Below, piece by piece: positions 52,900-64,000 of a stretch of DNA of 64,000 bases. The position numbers and the translations under genes are program-made. This DNA comes from Colias croceus. Its lineage: Eukaryota > Arthropoda > Insecta > Lepidoptera > Pieridae. The stretch is from NCBI RefSeq assembly GCF_905220415.1, contig NC_059553.1, positions 6,472,501 through 6,536,500 on the forward strand. Direction: 5' to 3'. Position 1 is the first letter of the stretch, and every line of letters begins with the position of its first letter. The notes under the pieces are model-generated. The model was not told the DNA's origin, made no database searches, and saw only the letters and a program-made list of their open reading frames with translations.

Positions 52900-55451
52900 C
52901 TGAAACAAGAGATTTATCTTATTAATATAAACTCGCTTTACGTAGAATATGACATTATACATTTTTATCAGCTCAACCTAACTAGACATTCTGTACTTCT
53001 TAAGATCTTTATATTGGGTGGAAAATGGAAATGAAAGACTCAGTCATATTTTTATCATCTATTATTCTATAAAAAAACCAACAGGTATAATCATTTATTC
53101 TAAGTATATGAAGAAAAACGATTTATTGATGCATAACCGTGATAACAAACCAAAGAAAAAAAAGGCGGGATTAATTTTTTTGTCATGATTGTCTAATATA
53201 AACGTAGATAATTATTCGATTCATTATCTGTTCCTTTCATGAAAGAGGTTCTTTGAATCATCAAATTGGCATTAAAAAGTCACGTTTCACGGAGGGATGA
53301 CCGCACGGGTAACATAATTCACTTTAACATGTTAAACCTGATAAACGGTTTAGCACTCAAGTGAGGAAAAGCATTATTCGTCTTGAGCACTAATGGTCAA
53401 TGAACGAGCTGATTGGTGACATGTACATACAAATTATCCAATAAAGTGGCGATTTAGCTGGTAATTGTACGTGAAATGATCTCATCTGTCTAATCTTGCA
53501 CCTGATGTTCCCAAGAGATGAAGAGACTAGTTTAATTCGTTTGTTCGAAATATATAGCTAGTATGTATATTCCGGCCAATTAATTTTCATGAATATCAAA
53601 GGTAAAGGTTGTGTTTGTCAATGTAATACCTACTACTGTTCTCTTGCTTCTGTACTATTTGTTATGTTAAATACGGATTACCTTGCTTGTAGTGCAGTTT
53701 TATTATTCAAGAAAATATACTAATTAGGTTACCTACCTACTACTTTTAAGGTTATTTTTGATGTATGATGAGGAAGTTTTAAGATTATTACCATTCATTT
53801 ATTCAGTTGCATTTGCAATTCTTTCCTTAACCTTCATTTCGCAGAAAGTGTTGTATTTTGTAATAAAGCAACAATTCAATAGACGATAAATTTGTACTTT
53901 CCCCACTGCGTGTCGCATCTTAAGTGGTAGTTCTGACTTCTGCGATGATCTAAGACTTGTGTAATGTGAAATGACATAATACGTTTCTACAAATCATTTT
54001 TATTTAGGAAGTTATAGACTAGAAGTTGTGATGAACGAAATTCTTATTGCGTATTCACCACAATTACCGCCAGGTAGCAGTACGATAATAATTAAAAACC
54101 TATTGAAAGCTTTACATTTCAAATTATATATACAATAATTTGAGAGCTTGCCCCGGTTTTTGCCCGCCATGAGAGTAAATCGCTTCAATAGTCTCTAATA
54201 GCAATCACGGTGACGTCAAAATCGGTTTCAACCAAGTTTCAACTGAATTAGCCGAGTCAGAGAGACAAAACACAGTTGAGCTTTATAGAGTAGAACAATA
54301 ATAAATTTCGCCCGTAAACTAAAGATTTAATTTTGACAATTAATGTTAAATTGTTTAATCAGCGTACGAAACGTTGTTAAAAATCCTCACTGAGACTGGG
54401 AAATGCTGACGGAAGCTGCGCCCGTAATTTGATTAAAAACGTTAAAAACATCTTTCAGTAGGGTAATGGATAAAGTTGGTTGGATGAAATTAGTACTAGA
54501 TTTACTAATTAAAATTTAATATTGAATTAAATTAGTACACGGTAACCTTAATGAACGGTTTTTAAATACCTACCTCGAGAGTCAAGAAAGGAAGAATTTA
54601 GAATATTATGATATTATAATAATGTTAAGGATTACATTTTGTAAATCATTAATCTGTTAAACAAACGAAGTATGAAACATAAATGAGGTGAAGTTTTTAC
54701 TGAATCTACCAATTAGGTACCTACTCGATTTAATGTACTTTTATTTCAGTAGAAAACACATTACCTACACGTTTACCTACTCCAAAAACTAAAGTATTCC
54801 CTCCTTAATATTGCCATAAATAAGCTGTTCACTAAGTAAACGAGCACAATGAAGCAAAAATGGCTAACAATATTAACACCTTAGGTGCAACTAACGACAT
54901 GGTACAGACTTGCTAATTAGAGCAAAGTGCAGTGCCCTAAATCAGGCCTAAGTACGGCACTAAGCTTCTGTCAACACTGTTAGCTGATTTAGTGCATTGA
55001 GAGTTTCATTCATTACCTAGTACCTGAATAATGTCTAATACTTAATCTTTACCTAGGAAATAGTTTATGATCGAATAGAAGTATATACTAGTAAATAGTC
55101 GTTAAAAATGGGTATTAGCTAGGTATATAAAATACCGATTTAATTCACGAAATTCTATGAAGACGAGGTTTATGACAAATTAAGTGCGTATTTCGTGGTT
55201 TTACAAGGCTTCCTTGATAATTCGTGTTTGGCAGCACATTTTATGTATTTATCGTTGCATAGACATTATTAGTGAATAGTAAAATTCATACCTATTATAT
55301 GTAATTAATTGCAATTAAAAACAATACCTATACCTAGGTAGATACGTTAAATAAAAAAAAAGACGGGTTGCACTCCGGGAGTGCCGGCAGAAGTGAAAAC
55401 TTGATTATTAACGTTGAGTATGTTTGATATTTTGGAATGGTATCCGTCTTA

Positions 55452-55657
55452 GGCTGGTTGCAGAGCTTGACCGACCATCAGTGCGTACGTCAGTCGCGCT
55501 TGTCATATGTATGGAAATTCATAAAACCGTTCATAGCTAGACCGACCATACGCGGCACGCGTATTGTCATGCGTATTAGTGTCATATTCATACACATTGT
55601 TGATGCGTATCGTCAGGACGGTACGCACTGACGGTCGGTCAAGCTCTGCAACCAGCC
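55452..55657. mobile_element. TTA-type MITE, copy C
   Basis: A 206-bp element with ends GGCTGGTTGCAGAGCTTGAC and complement; TTA duplicated at 55449-55451 and 55658-55660. Nearly identical to copy B, with small indels in the middle (CGGCACGCG versus AGCACGCG). Confidence 0.82.
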
Positions 55658-55674
55658 TTACGCATGGAATATAA

Positions 55675-55962
55675 TGCCTCCTCCACACTACTCGCGAAGT
55701 TCCTCGGCGAAGTACTCGGCCGAAGTTGACTGAAGTCCGCGGTGCTACACTACACACTCGTTCAACTTCGCGAGGAGCGCATACGTTCATATTCAGAACG
55801 AACTTCAGGTAACTTCGTGCCCTTTGACTCGGGCGCAAAAACCGACAACAAACGGAAGTCGGCCGAGGCGAGGTAAAGTTGGACGAAGTAAGCCGAAGTG
55901 CCTCTCTACATTATTCTATTCGTCTAACCTCGTTCAACTTCGCGAGTAGTGTGGAGGAGGCA
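55675..55962. mobile_element. TAA-flanked MITE
   Basis: Ends TGCCTCCTCCACACTACTCG and complement, with TAA at 55672-55674 and 55963-55965. The interior repeats variants of AACTTCGCGA and CGAAGT in both orientations. 288 bp, no coding frame; another PIF/Harbinger-style insertion. Confidence 0.78.
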
Positions 55963-56429
55963 TAAGAGCTAAAAAAAATCCATCTTACGCTTTTTCGATC
56001 AGGCCACGTGTCCTGACGCGAGTTTAAGATTTTATACCCAACGTCGCTAAAGAAGTTTTCACTTCAAAAATAGGATACTTCGATTTTGCATTCAGTGAAG
56101 TATCTACAGATTTATAATTGCTATTAAATGTGTTCCAAACTCAACTCTTAAAGACGGAAAAACGATTCGAAACTCGTTAACCCCTTTACTAAATTTAGCA
56201 ATGACTGATGTTTGCAAATATAGCAATATTGGTATTTGAAACGATTGCCGGTACTAGCAACTAGCAAAGCGGCGCCAGCGTTCTGAAGTGCAACTACCTA
56301 TTTTGTTTCATTGATCTTTTGACAAACTAAATCTGTATAATACTTACATTAATTAAGACGTATCAAATTAAAAAAAGTATTAAAAGTATATAAGTGTAGA
56401 AGCTGTAAATTTGTTTTTATTGGCAAACT

Positions 56430-56575
56430 AGCGGTCCGTTTTCTCTACATAAGAACCATCCTCGAACTTCAAGGAATATTATAAAAAAATAATTAACGAA
56501 ATCGGTTAAGCCGTTCTCAAGTTATGCGCTTACCAACACATTTTGGGATTCATTTTTATATTATAGAAGATAGAT
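56430..56575 (+). mobile_element. LINE 3'-end fragment
   Basis: The run AAACTAGCGGTCCGTTTTC, then ACGAAATCGGTTAAGCCGTT and ATTTTTATATTATAGAAGAT follows the usual layout of RTE-like 3' ends. Truncated, non-coding. Confidence 0.5.
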
Positions 56576-58307
56576 AAGCACGTATCCAATTATATAATCA
56601 ATAATGATCTAAGTATTTTACAGTACCAATACCCTTGATTTTAAATAAATAAATAAACTTGTCATATACTGAATAGCACTAGTCTTAAATTTTCAAATAG
56701 GTATTATTGCATCTCGCCTAGTATTCGCTTTCGAATGCACATTGCTTTTCGCTCGGTAAAGACACAATAATTGACGATTCCTCTTACTACATGAATGAAA
56801 TAATAAACCTTAGTCATTTCTTTCAAGGTAGAGTTACATAAATCATTCGCAAAATTCATTTCAAAACTAATCATGACTGTATCAATTTCCAGAAAGTTTC
56901 ATCATAATATACGCTCACGTAGTTCCCCGATATTAAAAATGAAACACATGTTTTGTTTGGCATTTCCGAACACGCATAAAATGAAATAGAAGCCATCGTA
57001 AAGGGAAATGAGCCAAATCTAATAACCGTAAAACATTTATAGTCAGTTCTTGTGATCATCAATTCTCAGATATGACGACCAGATGATGGAATCATTCATA
57101 ATAATGTTAGACAAGTCAAATAGATCATGATTATTAGTTTTAAAGACAGTGCAGTTAGAAATTGTCCTCGCTATTGCAGCAGTGGTCTATTATTGTTTCA
57201 GTTATCAGCTATACCTGTAATAGGTACGTAAATATGTCGGTGTTGGTATACAAAGCTCAAAGGAGGTTATAGTTTTGCATACGCTGAGTTCGTAAAAAAT
57301 ACGTATAAAATTTCAGACGCATTTTTTTTCAAATATGTGAATTCAACTGTATATACTTAATTAAGCATAGTTCCCATTGATTCAAAACTTCAGAGAAAGA
57401 AAATTTCTGTCTAACTTTATTTTGCATTAAAATGTAATTTTATATTAGGAATAATTTCCATATTTGCCAATTGCGACCAGTAAAATGACATTGTATTGTG
57501 AAATTATAACAAAGAGTTCATCTCTATTAGAGACCGGCTAAACCCCTTTTACATCTAACTACAGTGGGCATGATGAGATGAAGCAGATGTGTTGGTTTCG
57601 CAATCGATTTTTATAATGGGACGTTGGGGATTCGTGGTCTAACAAATGAACCTTTATGTACCTGAATCTACACAGGGAATTTAAATTAAAAGCTTAAAGC
57701 TTTACTTTTAAGTCTAGTTAAAGAAACAAATACTGAAATGATCTTTGAGGAACCAAATACGCCTTAAACCTGAAATTATAAAAATTACTTGGTATATGAA
57801 GGAGATTAGCGCTTTCAACCATAAACCCAACTTTTCAACTTTATTATCTACACTAATATAGATTTAGGACTAATATTTTATAATAAAAATACCCTGGTTT
57901 AAATAACCATTGATATATGTATTATGATAACATAAATATATATTATAAGAACAGTTATATATTTGAGTTACAAATAGAACTGATTAGTGCCGCTCCAAAG
58001 CACTCAGATGCATTATTGCGTTTAATATATTATCATGATTTGACCCGCAAATGAACTGAATAATTAGATAATCTTTGTTAAATCCTAATTAATGTATTGA
58101 CGTAAATGATTGATGTAAACAATATATTATTATAATCCAATGTGCACTCGCTAATTAATTTTCTAAATGAATAACATGATTAATTCGAATTCGAAATTTA
58201 GGTCATGCATAATTAATTGATACGATTTGGTATATTGTTTCACACTTAAGTACTTGGTGTTATGATTAATTCATAAGCTTCGATTGAATTTATCTGAAGA
58301 AGTAACT

Positions 58308-58465
58308 TGTGACCGCCTTCTTGGTACCTACAGTCTACGCTGGGTTCCTGGGTTCGTTTTCCGGTAGAGACGAAAAAAAAACTCTCGGTCTGGCAGGACA
58401 CAGAAGGCTGATCACCTAATTTTACAGAAATTCGATCAGTGAAACAGATGAATGAATAATGAATC
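58308..58465 (+). mobile_element. tRNA-derived SINE, copy 2
   Basis: GACCGCCTTCTTGGTACCTAC is an A-box-like head, and CTGGGTTCGTTTTCC a B-box-like block. The body CTCGGTCTGGCAGGACACAG plus AGAAGGCTGATCACCTAA matches copy 1 at 7.6 kb. The frame at 58246-58470 (-) lies across it and is not a gene. Confidence 0.6.
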
Positions 58466-61400
58466 TTCACTTAAATTAAACATTGTATTAATAAAATTAA
58501 GACAAATGACGTGTGTTCAAATTATAATTAAACAAATAAAATATGACACAGGAAAATAATTTTCATGTAAAGTTTCTGTAAACACAATTTTGTTCGCGGC
58601 TGTAGTAGTCCTGACAATATCTTCCGGCTGTTTATATAAACTTAACCCTTTGTGCTTAAACCGTGAAATTAGTATATAAACTTCTTTGTTAGTACATTAA
58701 TTACTTTAATATGACGCATACGGCATACTTACTTCCAAGAAATTATATTCATAAATTGATGTTTATAGAATTTGATATTTTTGGTTTTATAGCATTCAAA
58801 CATCAATATAAAGATATTGATGGTTTATACGCAATAAATTTTTGGACAATATTTAGGTACGCTATGTTATAGAGCTTTTTATCCGTGTTTAGAAATATGA
58901 TTTTTACATAACCAAGGGCCCAAAACGGACGTTACTAATACTATGCTAAATTGACGATTAAAGACGATCAATCATCACTAGCTTAATACTTACTAGCATA
59001 AAATTGTATATATAATATCTAGTAATACGAAATTATGAATTTCTATTGCAAAAGCCTCGTGTATATAAAAATAATTACCGTCTCTCCGGCAAAATAATCG
59101 TTAAACAGTGTAAACGGTGACATGTCGGTAATAACAACATAATTTAGCATAATGGTGACTAAACATTCATGATGTTACGCTTGCTGCACTTTTGCATCCA
59201 TCATTGCAGGATAAGTGTGCTTCAATATTTAATGGAGTGCAATTTTTAATGTCGGATACATACTGTAGTTATTATTATCTATTGAACAAACACTGCCAAC
59301 TGAAAATGTGAGTTTGTGCTAAAGGCAATCTTTTTTGCCTATCACTTCACACTTGGTTCGGTTATAATCTGTTACGTTATATATCAAACGAAAAAATTTA
59401 ACCCAAGGCAAATTTCTGGACAAGAAATAGACATGAGAAAGAATCATCAGTACACGTACAGGCAAAGTTGTATAGAAATAAGAAGATATCTATATCCAGA
59501 TAAGAAAAACATGATTTAAGTGCGTAGGTATTAATCTGAAAACAGCTTTAATGCGTTTTTAAGAAAACCTTTGAAAACTTTAATAATCTATTTCTATGCA
59601 TCATCAGGTCCATTAGCTCCAAAAACTAAATGTTGGCAAAAAATAAGAAAAGAAATTCGTATCATTACACCAAGCAGATGGGTCACGCAACACGAGGAGA
59701 TAATAGCGTCGGTAACTCGAACACGTAAGCTTCTTCAGCTATTTTAAGTACAATGATGGATCTAAATGATTGTTGTGTTAATGCTGGTATTGAGAGCAAT
59801 GTTCCATTCGAGTTCTTTAAATTCAGGAATATAATCATTTATGTAATGAGAAAGGGAAAAACAATTTGAGAGGTAACATTTTTTATTTCCTCTTTTATAG
59901 TTAAACTTGACTATCGACTGTAGAATAAATCGTTATTAGTATCTCCCAGTAGGTGGTTATCTCGTCACTAGCCTGCAAAATCATGTAAAAAATCAAACAT
60001 GTGTCCGCGACATTCAGGATCATCCATCAATCAATCGTTGTGCTATAGCCTATAAATAAATATGTTAACCTGTCCCTTCATGTGGTCATTCCGCCCTGAA
60101 TTAAAACTCATTGTTTGTTTTAATCAAGTCAATGACTTTTATTAAAAATATGTATGGATATTCCATCAAAACTTCTGAAGCTAAAATATAAACATGCATT
60201 GCGCACAAAAATAAACAACACGGCTCAACTGTCCGTTTAAGATAAAGACCCGGGCTGTGTTGTAAAGATTTCTGACTTTCATAATTAAAATATGACCTGC
60301 ATTTAAATAAAACTGAGGAACGGTGCGGAATGCCAGCTCATTTATAATGTGAAGCACTAGGCCGTTCTTATCAACGCGGTAACAACGTGTTAGCTTAGCC
60401 AAGGTGAATAGGCACATCAACAATAATGTTCTGAATGTTGCTTTTGTTTTGGTCTAACGGTTAAAAGCACTGGAGTAACTACACCTAGGTAACCCGCCTC
60501 GCCTAGGTGAAGCTTTAAATATGTAGAACTAAAGGTTTAAACTAAGAATTTAAAATCATTCACTACGTTTAACAGATCAGCGGATATTGCGGCACGACGA
60601 AATTTTATTTATACATAGATTATTTTATAATATGTTACCATGTCAAGATATATAGATTGTTTTATATGTCATGTCATGATCTAACCTAACTTCAATCAAT
60701 CAGTGTTAAGGATAATGGCGAAGTCACGAAATGTCATAAATGTTCATTAAAATCTTTATCTCAGCAAGGACAAGGTGAGTGCAGCAGGAAGCAAAAATTG
60801 GCTGAAACTGCTGACAGACTGCATCGCTGGGATAAATGTTTTGGGATAAATGCATACATATTTATTTTGCTTCCGCTATTAAAAATATATTTAAGACACG
60901 ATAGAATGATGATGAAGAAAATTAACAATGGTCTATGTTTTTCAATGTAAGCAAAGTTTTATATTTACAGGTGACCTGTGAACCTAAGCTGGTTACCTAC
61001 ATGTACTTTACTTTACTTAAAAATGTCGATAAGGTACAAAAAGTAAACAGTACAATTACAAATACCACGGAAAAAACTCTTATCCGAAATAAAAGGCGCA
61101 GTACAAATCGATACTTAAAAAAAACATTTACGTGCGCGCGACTCGCAATTTTTACGATACAGTTAAAATAGAGATTTTTTTTAACAAAAACCATATAAAA
61201 CTGCCAATGGCCCAGTTTTTTACCATGATATCGTCGATTTATAGTGTGCCCAAAACGGAATGTAACCATAACAAAAGAGCTGATCCTCCCTCACTATCGA
61301 CGTAATGTCAAGGAGGAATTGCTGACCTTTGCGAACAAAAATCACCGTCCCAGTTACAAATGTTGACAAATTGCCGGCTAAAATATTCACCAGTTCCGCA

Positions 61401-64000
61401 CGGAATAATTCAGCCAGTTATAAAAACTTATTCAAACTACCAAGGGGGTTAGGGAAAAATTGTTAACAATTTTTATTTTAAATTGCTCTCGCTCGACCTC
61501 AATCCTACGCCTGACGATGAAATTCGAGAAGAAACGTGCTCACAGATTGAATTCGAGGGATGAAGTGAGCCCGAATACCCTGTTTAGTGTAAACTGAATT
61601 GTTGCGAAAATTCTCGGACAAAGCACCGAGCCTGGGCTTGTGTTAAGCAACGATTTAATCCCTATTACAGTTAAATGGATGTTTAGCGCTGGTTGTATCA
61701 GCCTCAGTATTGTTTATGCAGCTGTTTGTCGTTCGTCTCGTTTCTGGAAGGGTAAATAAATTATAATAATCATAATTTAAACCGGCTTAGTCAATTTTTA
61801 AACGATATTGCAATTTAAAAAGGGTTGGTAATTATAACATTGCCTGTGTTTCCTTTTTTATAGAAATACCATTACCCATCTTAATAATAATAAAAGAGCA
61901 TCATTAATACAATACAATTCTTCACATTTTGTAAATTATATATTAGGTATATAATTTTGATTACAGAATTTGATATTCAAATAAATGGCCTAATAGTATT
62001 AGACAGTACCTAATTATTAAATCTGTGGTTTTGTGGCAATCGAAATGAGCAAACAATATTCGAATGCCAAGTCGGATAATCACTAGTGGTGAATACGTTA
62101 GGCTAATGTAATAATAGTCTCTGTGTGCATATTGGCCACTGTAACGAAAATTTAGTTAGCAGAACTAACGCAGTCAGCAATTTTGCATAACAAAACAATT
62201 ACAATACGCTCCAAACAGCCTTTCACAAATGCTTTACAAATTAAATAGGTCTTTTCTATTAGATTAATGTATACTTTTGTTGTATTCCAGAACAGTAGGT
62301 CGCATGTTGAACTCTTTATACAGAGTTGATGGGTAAAAGCTATTTCATTAATTTGAAATTGTATTTTCATTATTTTAACGATACATACACGGGACTTTTC
62401 ATATACGGCATTCAAGTTTGGAACTTTAAACTAGCCTCTAATAGCCTTTTACCTTTCTTAATATCCATTGAAAATTGTTCGAATTAGTTCTAAACCTACT
62501 ATTACAGATAATTAACAGCACAAAACAAGCGTATCTCATTCAGTAATTGCGTTGTTAAAAACTTAGCTCAAAACCCCCAAATAAGGCGCGCAATTGCTAG
62601 ACCAAATTTGTATCGTAAAAAGAATAAAAACGAATCTAGTCGACAATTCGCGCCATGGAAAACGTTAGGTACAAAGCAAGTACCTACTGCTAGTGGAGCG
62701 TCTCCAATTAATTTCAAGAGATGAATGCTGGTTGAAAAGCCGTCTTACGTAGCGTCTTTAGAATGTTTAGCTATTGTAAAACGAAAATTGTGAACGATAT
62801 TTTTATGAAAATTAGTATTCACACTTGTAACTGTTAGTATACAAGTATTTGCCTCGTTAGTTACTATGCTCGCGCTAATTCTTTGAGTTTTCCTGCAGTG
62901 GAGTTCCAACATTGATTTGGTGTAGGTAGGTATGGTGAATTTATATAAAAAAAAATTTTAGTAGTTTGTAATGATTAAGTTTGTTTTGGGAATGCCTTTA
63001 TTACCTATTTTACATAAATGAACATTTAATTTAAAAAATATATATAAATAAACATAATTATTAACTGTAAGTATAAAAAATTGTAACTTAATACCTCGGA
63101 TATTTTTACTTAAGAGTTGATCTTTTTAAAATAAGTTATAGTAAATATTTTAATTATAATTTCTAGACTTCGACTTGCAAATATTGCATAAAATGGAATT
63201 ACTGCCACGATACTACAGTTAATACAATTCACTTTGTCATATAAAACATTATAAAACAACGTCAGTTTATCAGTTCATAAGCACAATTATTATACGAATC
63301 CCGGGTCATATATTTGATTGATGTGTCCTTTGGGAAATCAGGTGCAGATTATACGCTCACGAGAACTAACCTCAAAATGTAAAATAGTGTATTATTGGTA
63401 ACAGACGACGCATTATACAAAGTTTGGTTATTAGTCATGTTGACGAGGTTCGATGTTCAAGGGCCGAAAGGGCACTAGAAAAAACCCAGGAATGTCGGAT
63501 GATCAGAAAAAATTAGCAATTTAAGGACTTGTGACAGCATCTTTGAAAAATCATCATTGCAGTAAAAGCATTTTAATGATATATGTATTTAACTATGTAT
63601 ATAATCATGTATAAATCAGAAATCTATACTTATATATTATTTGTTTGTATGTTTAAACGCGCTAATCTCTGCAACTACTGGTCCGATTTGATAAATTTTT
63701 TCGGTGTTAGATAGCCCATTTATCGAGGAAGGCTATAGGCTATATATCATCACGCTAAGACCAACAGGAGCGGAGCAAAGCGGGTAAAACCGCAGGGCAC
63801 AGCTTGTGTGCTATAAATCTCCATAAGTACGTCCATGAAAAATGCTCTCAACTATCTAATTATAAATACGTATGAACGTGTCTCAATCATCAAAAGCTTC
63901 AATGTCTCAAGATTATAATTTGCGACGTGTTTAAAAATGTATACAGCCATTATGCGGGTACTTGTGTTTTAATTTTCACCTATCTGCATCATCGGTCCGC

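Larger units (their letters stand above)
55355..56075 (-). mobile_element. Composite repeat, second copy, with two nested MITEs
   Basis: In inverse orientation, 55975-56075 matches 12211-12355 and 55355-55425 matches about 13325-13400 (shared CTCCGGGAGTGCCGGCAG and AAAACTTGATTATTAACGTT). It contains the pre-insertion form of the 44-bp palindrome site. The centre holds two MITEs, 55452-55657 and 55675-55962, separated by only 17 bp. Confidence 0.65.
52900..64000 (-). other. Presumed large Ih intron, no exon found
   Basis: About 11 kb with no recognisable coding exon. I looked for the conserved HCN N-terminal segment that precedes S1 and did not find it on the minus strand. Contents include a composite repeat with two nested MITEs (55355-56075), an RTE-like fragment (about 56430-56575), a second SINE copy (58308-58465) and a LINE-like scrap near 63630-63810 with ACTACTGGTCCGATTTGATA. 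The rest is AT-rich single-copy-looking sequence. The short frames in this interval have no recognisable features. Confidence 0.5.

Noticed and set aside
56871..62415. Short frames in the 57-62 kb region as Ih N-terminal exons
   Set aside because: None contains the conserved HCN segment before S1; compositions look random.
1..64000. CRISPR arrays, bacterial operons or phage
   Set aside because: No regularly spaced direct repeats; gene structure with introns is eukaryotic.

Overview
The window reads as an animal nuclear genome, almost certainly an insect and most likely a moth or butterfly. Genes are split by short AT-rich introns with GT/AG borders, their products are insect-like, and the spacers are full of short inverted-repeat DNA transposons, tRNA-derived SINEs and 3' scraps of LINEs of the kinds common in Lepidoptera. 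The assignment to Lepidoptera is an inference from style; no species marker was seen.

Layout. 1.9-6.4 kb (+): a seven-exon XK-related membrane protein (XKR) with a very long C-terminal tail. 8.3-9.7 kb (-): a single-exon zyxin/LPP-type LIM protein. 10.2-11.4 kb (+): a decayed THAP zinc-finger gene whose splice sites and poly(A) signal survive. 12.2-13.4 kb: a stack of nested small transposons, including a 44-bp perfect palindrome. 13.8-16.3 kb (+): SECp43/TRNAU1AP, six exons. 17-26 kb: a transposon landfill with a retroposed fragment, palindromic MITEs, a Harbinger-type element carrying only a MADF/Myb-like ORF, an intact three-exon piggyBac transposase and a frameshifted pogo-like transposase. 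26.2-31.4 kb (-): BDP1, the TFIIIB B'' subunit, nine exons. 31.5-36.4 kb (-): a DIRS-type tyrosine-recombinase retrotransposon with intact gag, RT/RNase H and recombinase frames, directly upstream of BDP1. 37.1-40.2 kb: a decayed PIF/Harbinger element with a 2-kb fold-back mariner-like element nested inside it. 44.0-44.8 kb: another long inverted-repeat element. 45.1-52.9 kb (-): most of an Ih (HCN) channel gene, S1 to the cyclic-nucleotide-binding domain, with its N-terminal exons outside the window. 52.9-64 kb: presumed first-intron sequence of Ih.

The host genes are ordinary single-copy loci with no shared pathway: a membrane scramblase-family protein, a cytoskeletal adaptor, an RNA-binding factor, an RNA polymerase III initiation factor and a pacemaker channel. 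The striking content is the mobile DNA. Insertions flanked by TTA, TAA or ATA recur across the window and point to one PIF/Harbinger-like activity. The DIRS element looks structurally complete. One insertion has its own empty site elsewhere in the window. Exon borders were placed by hand from reading frame, splice consensus and protein-family continuity. Frame arithmetic closes for every multi-exon gene described.
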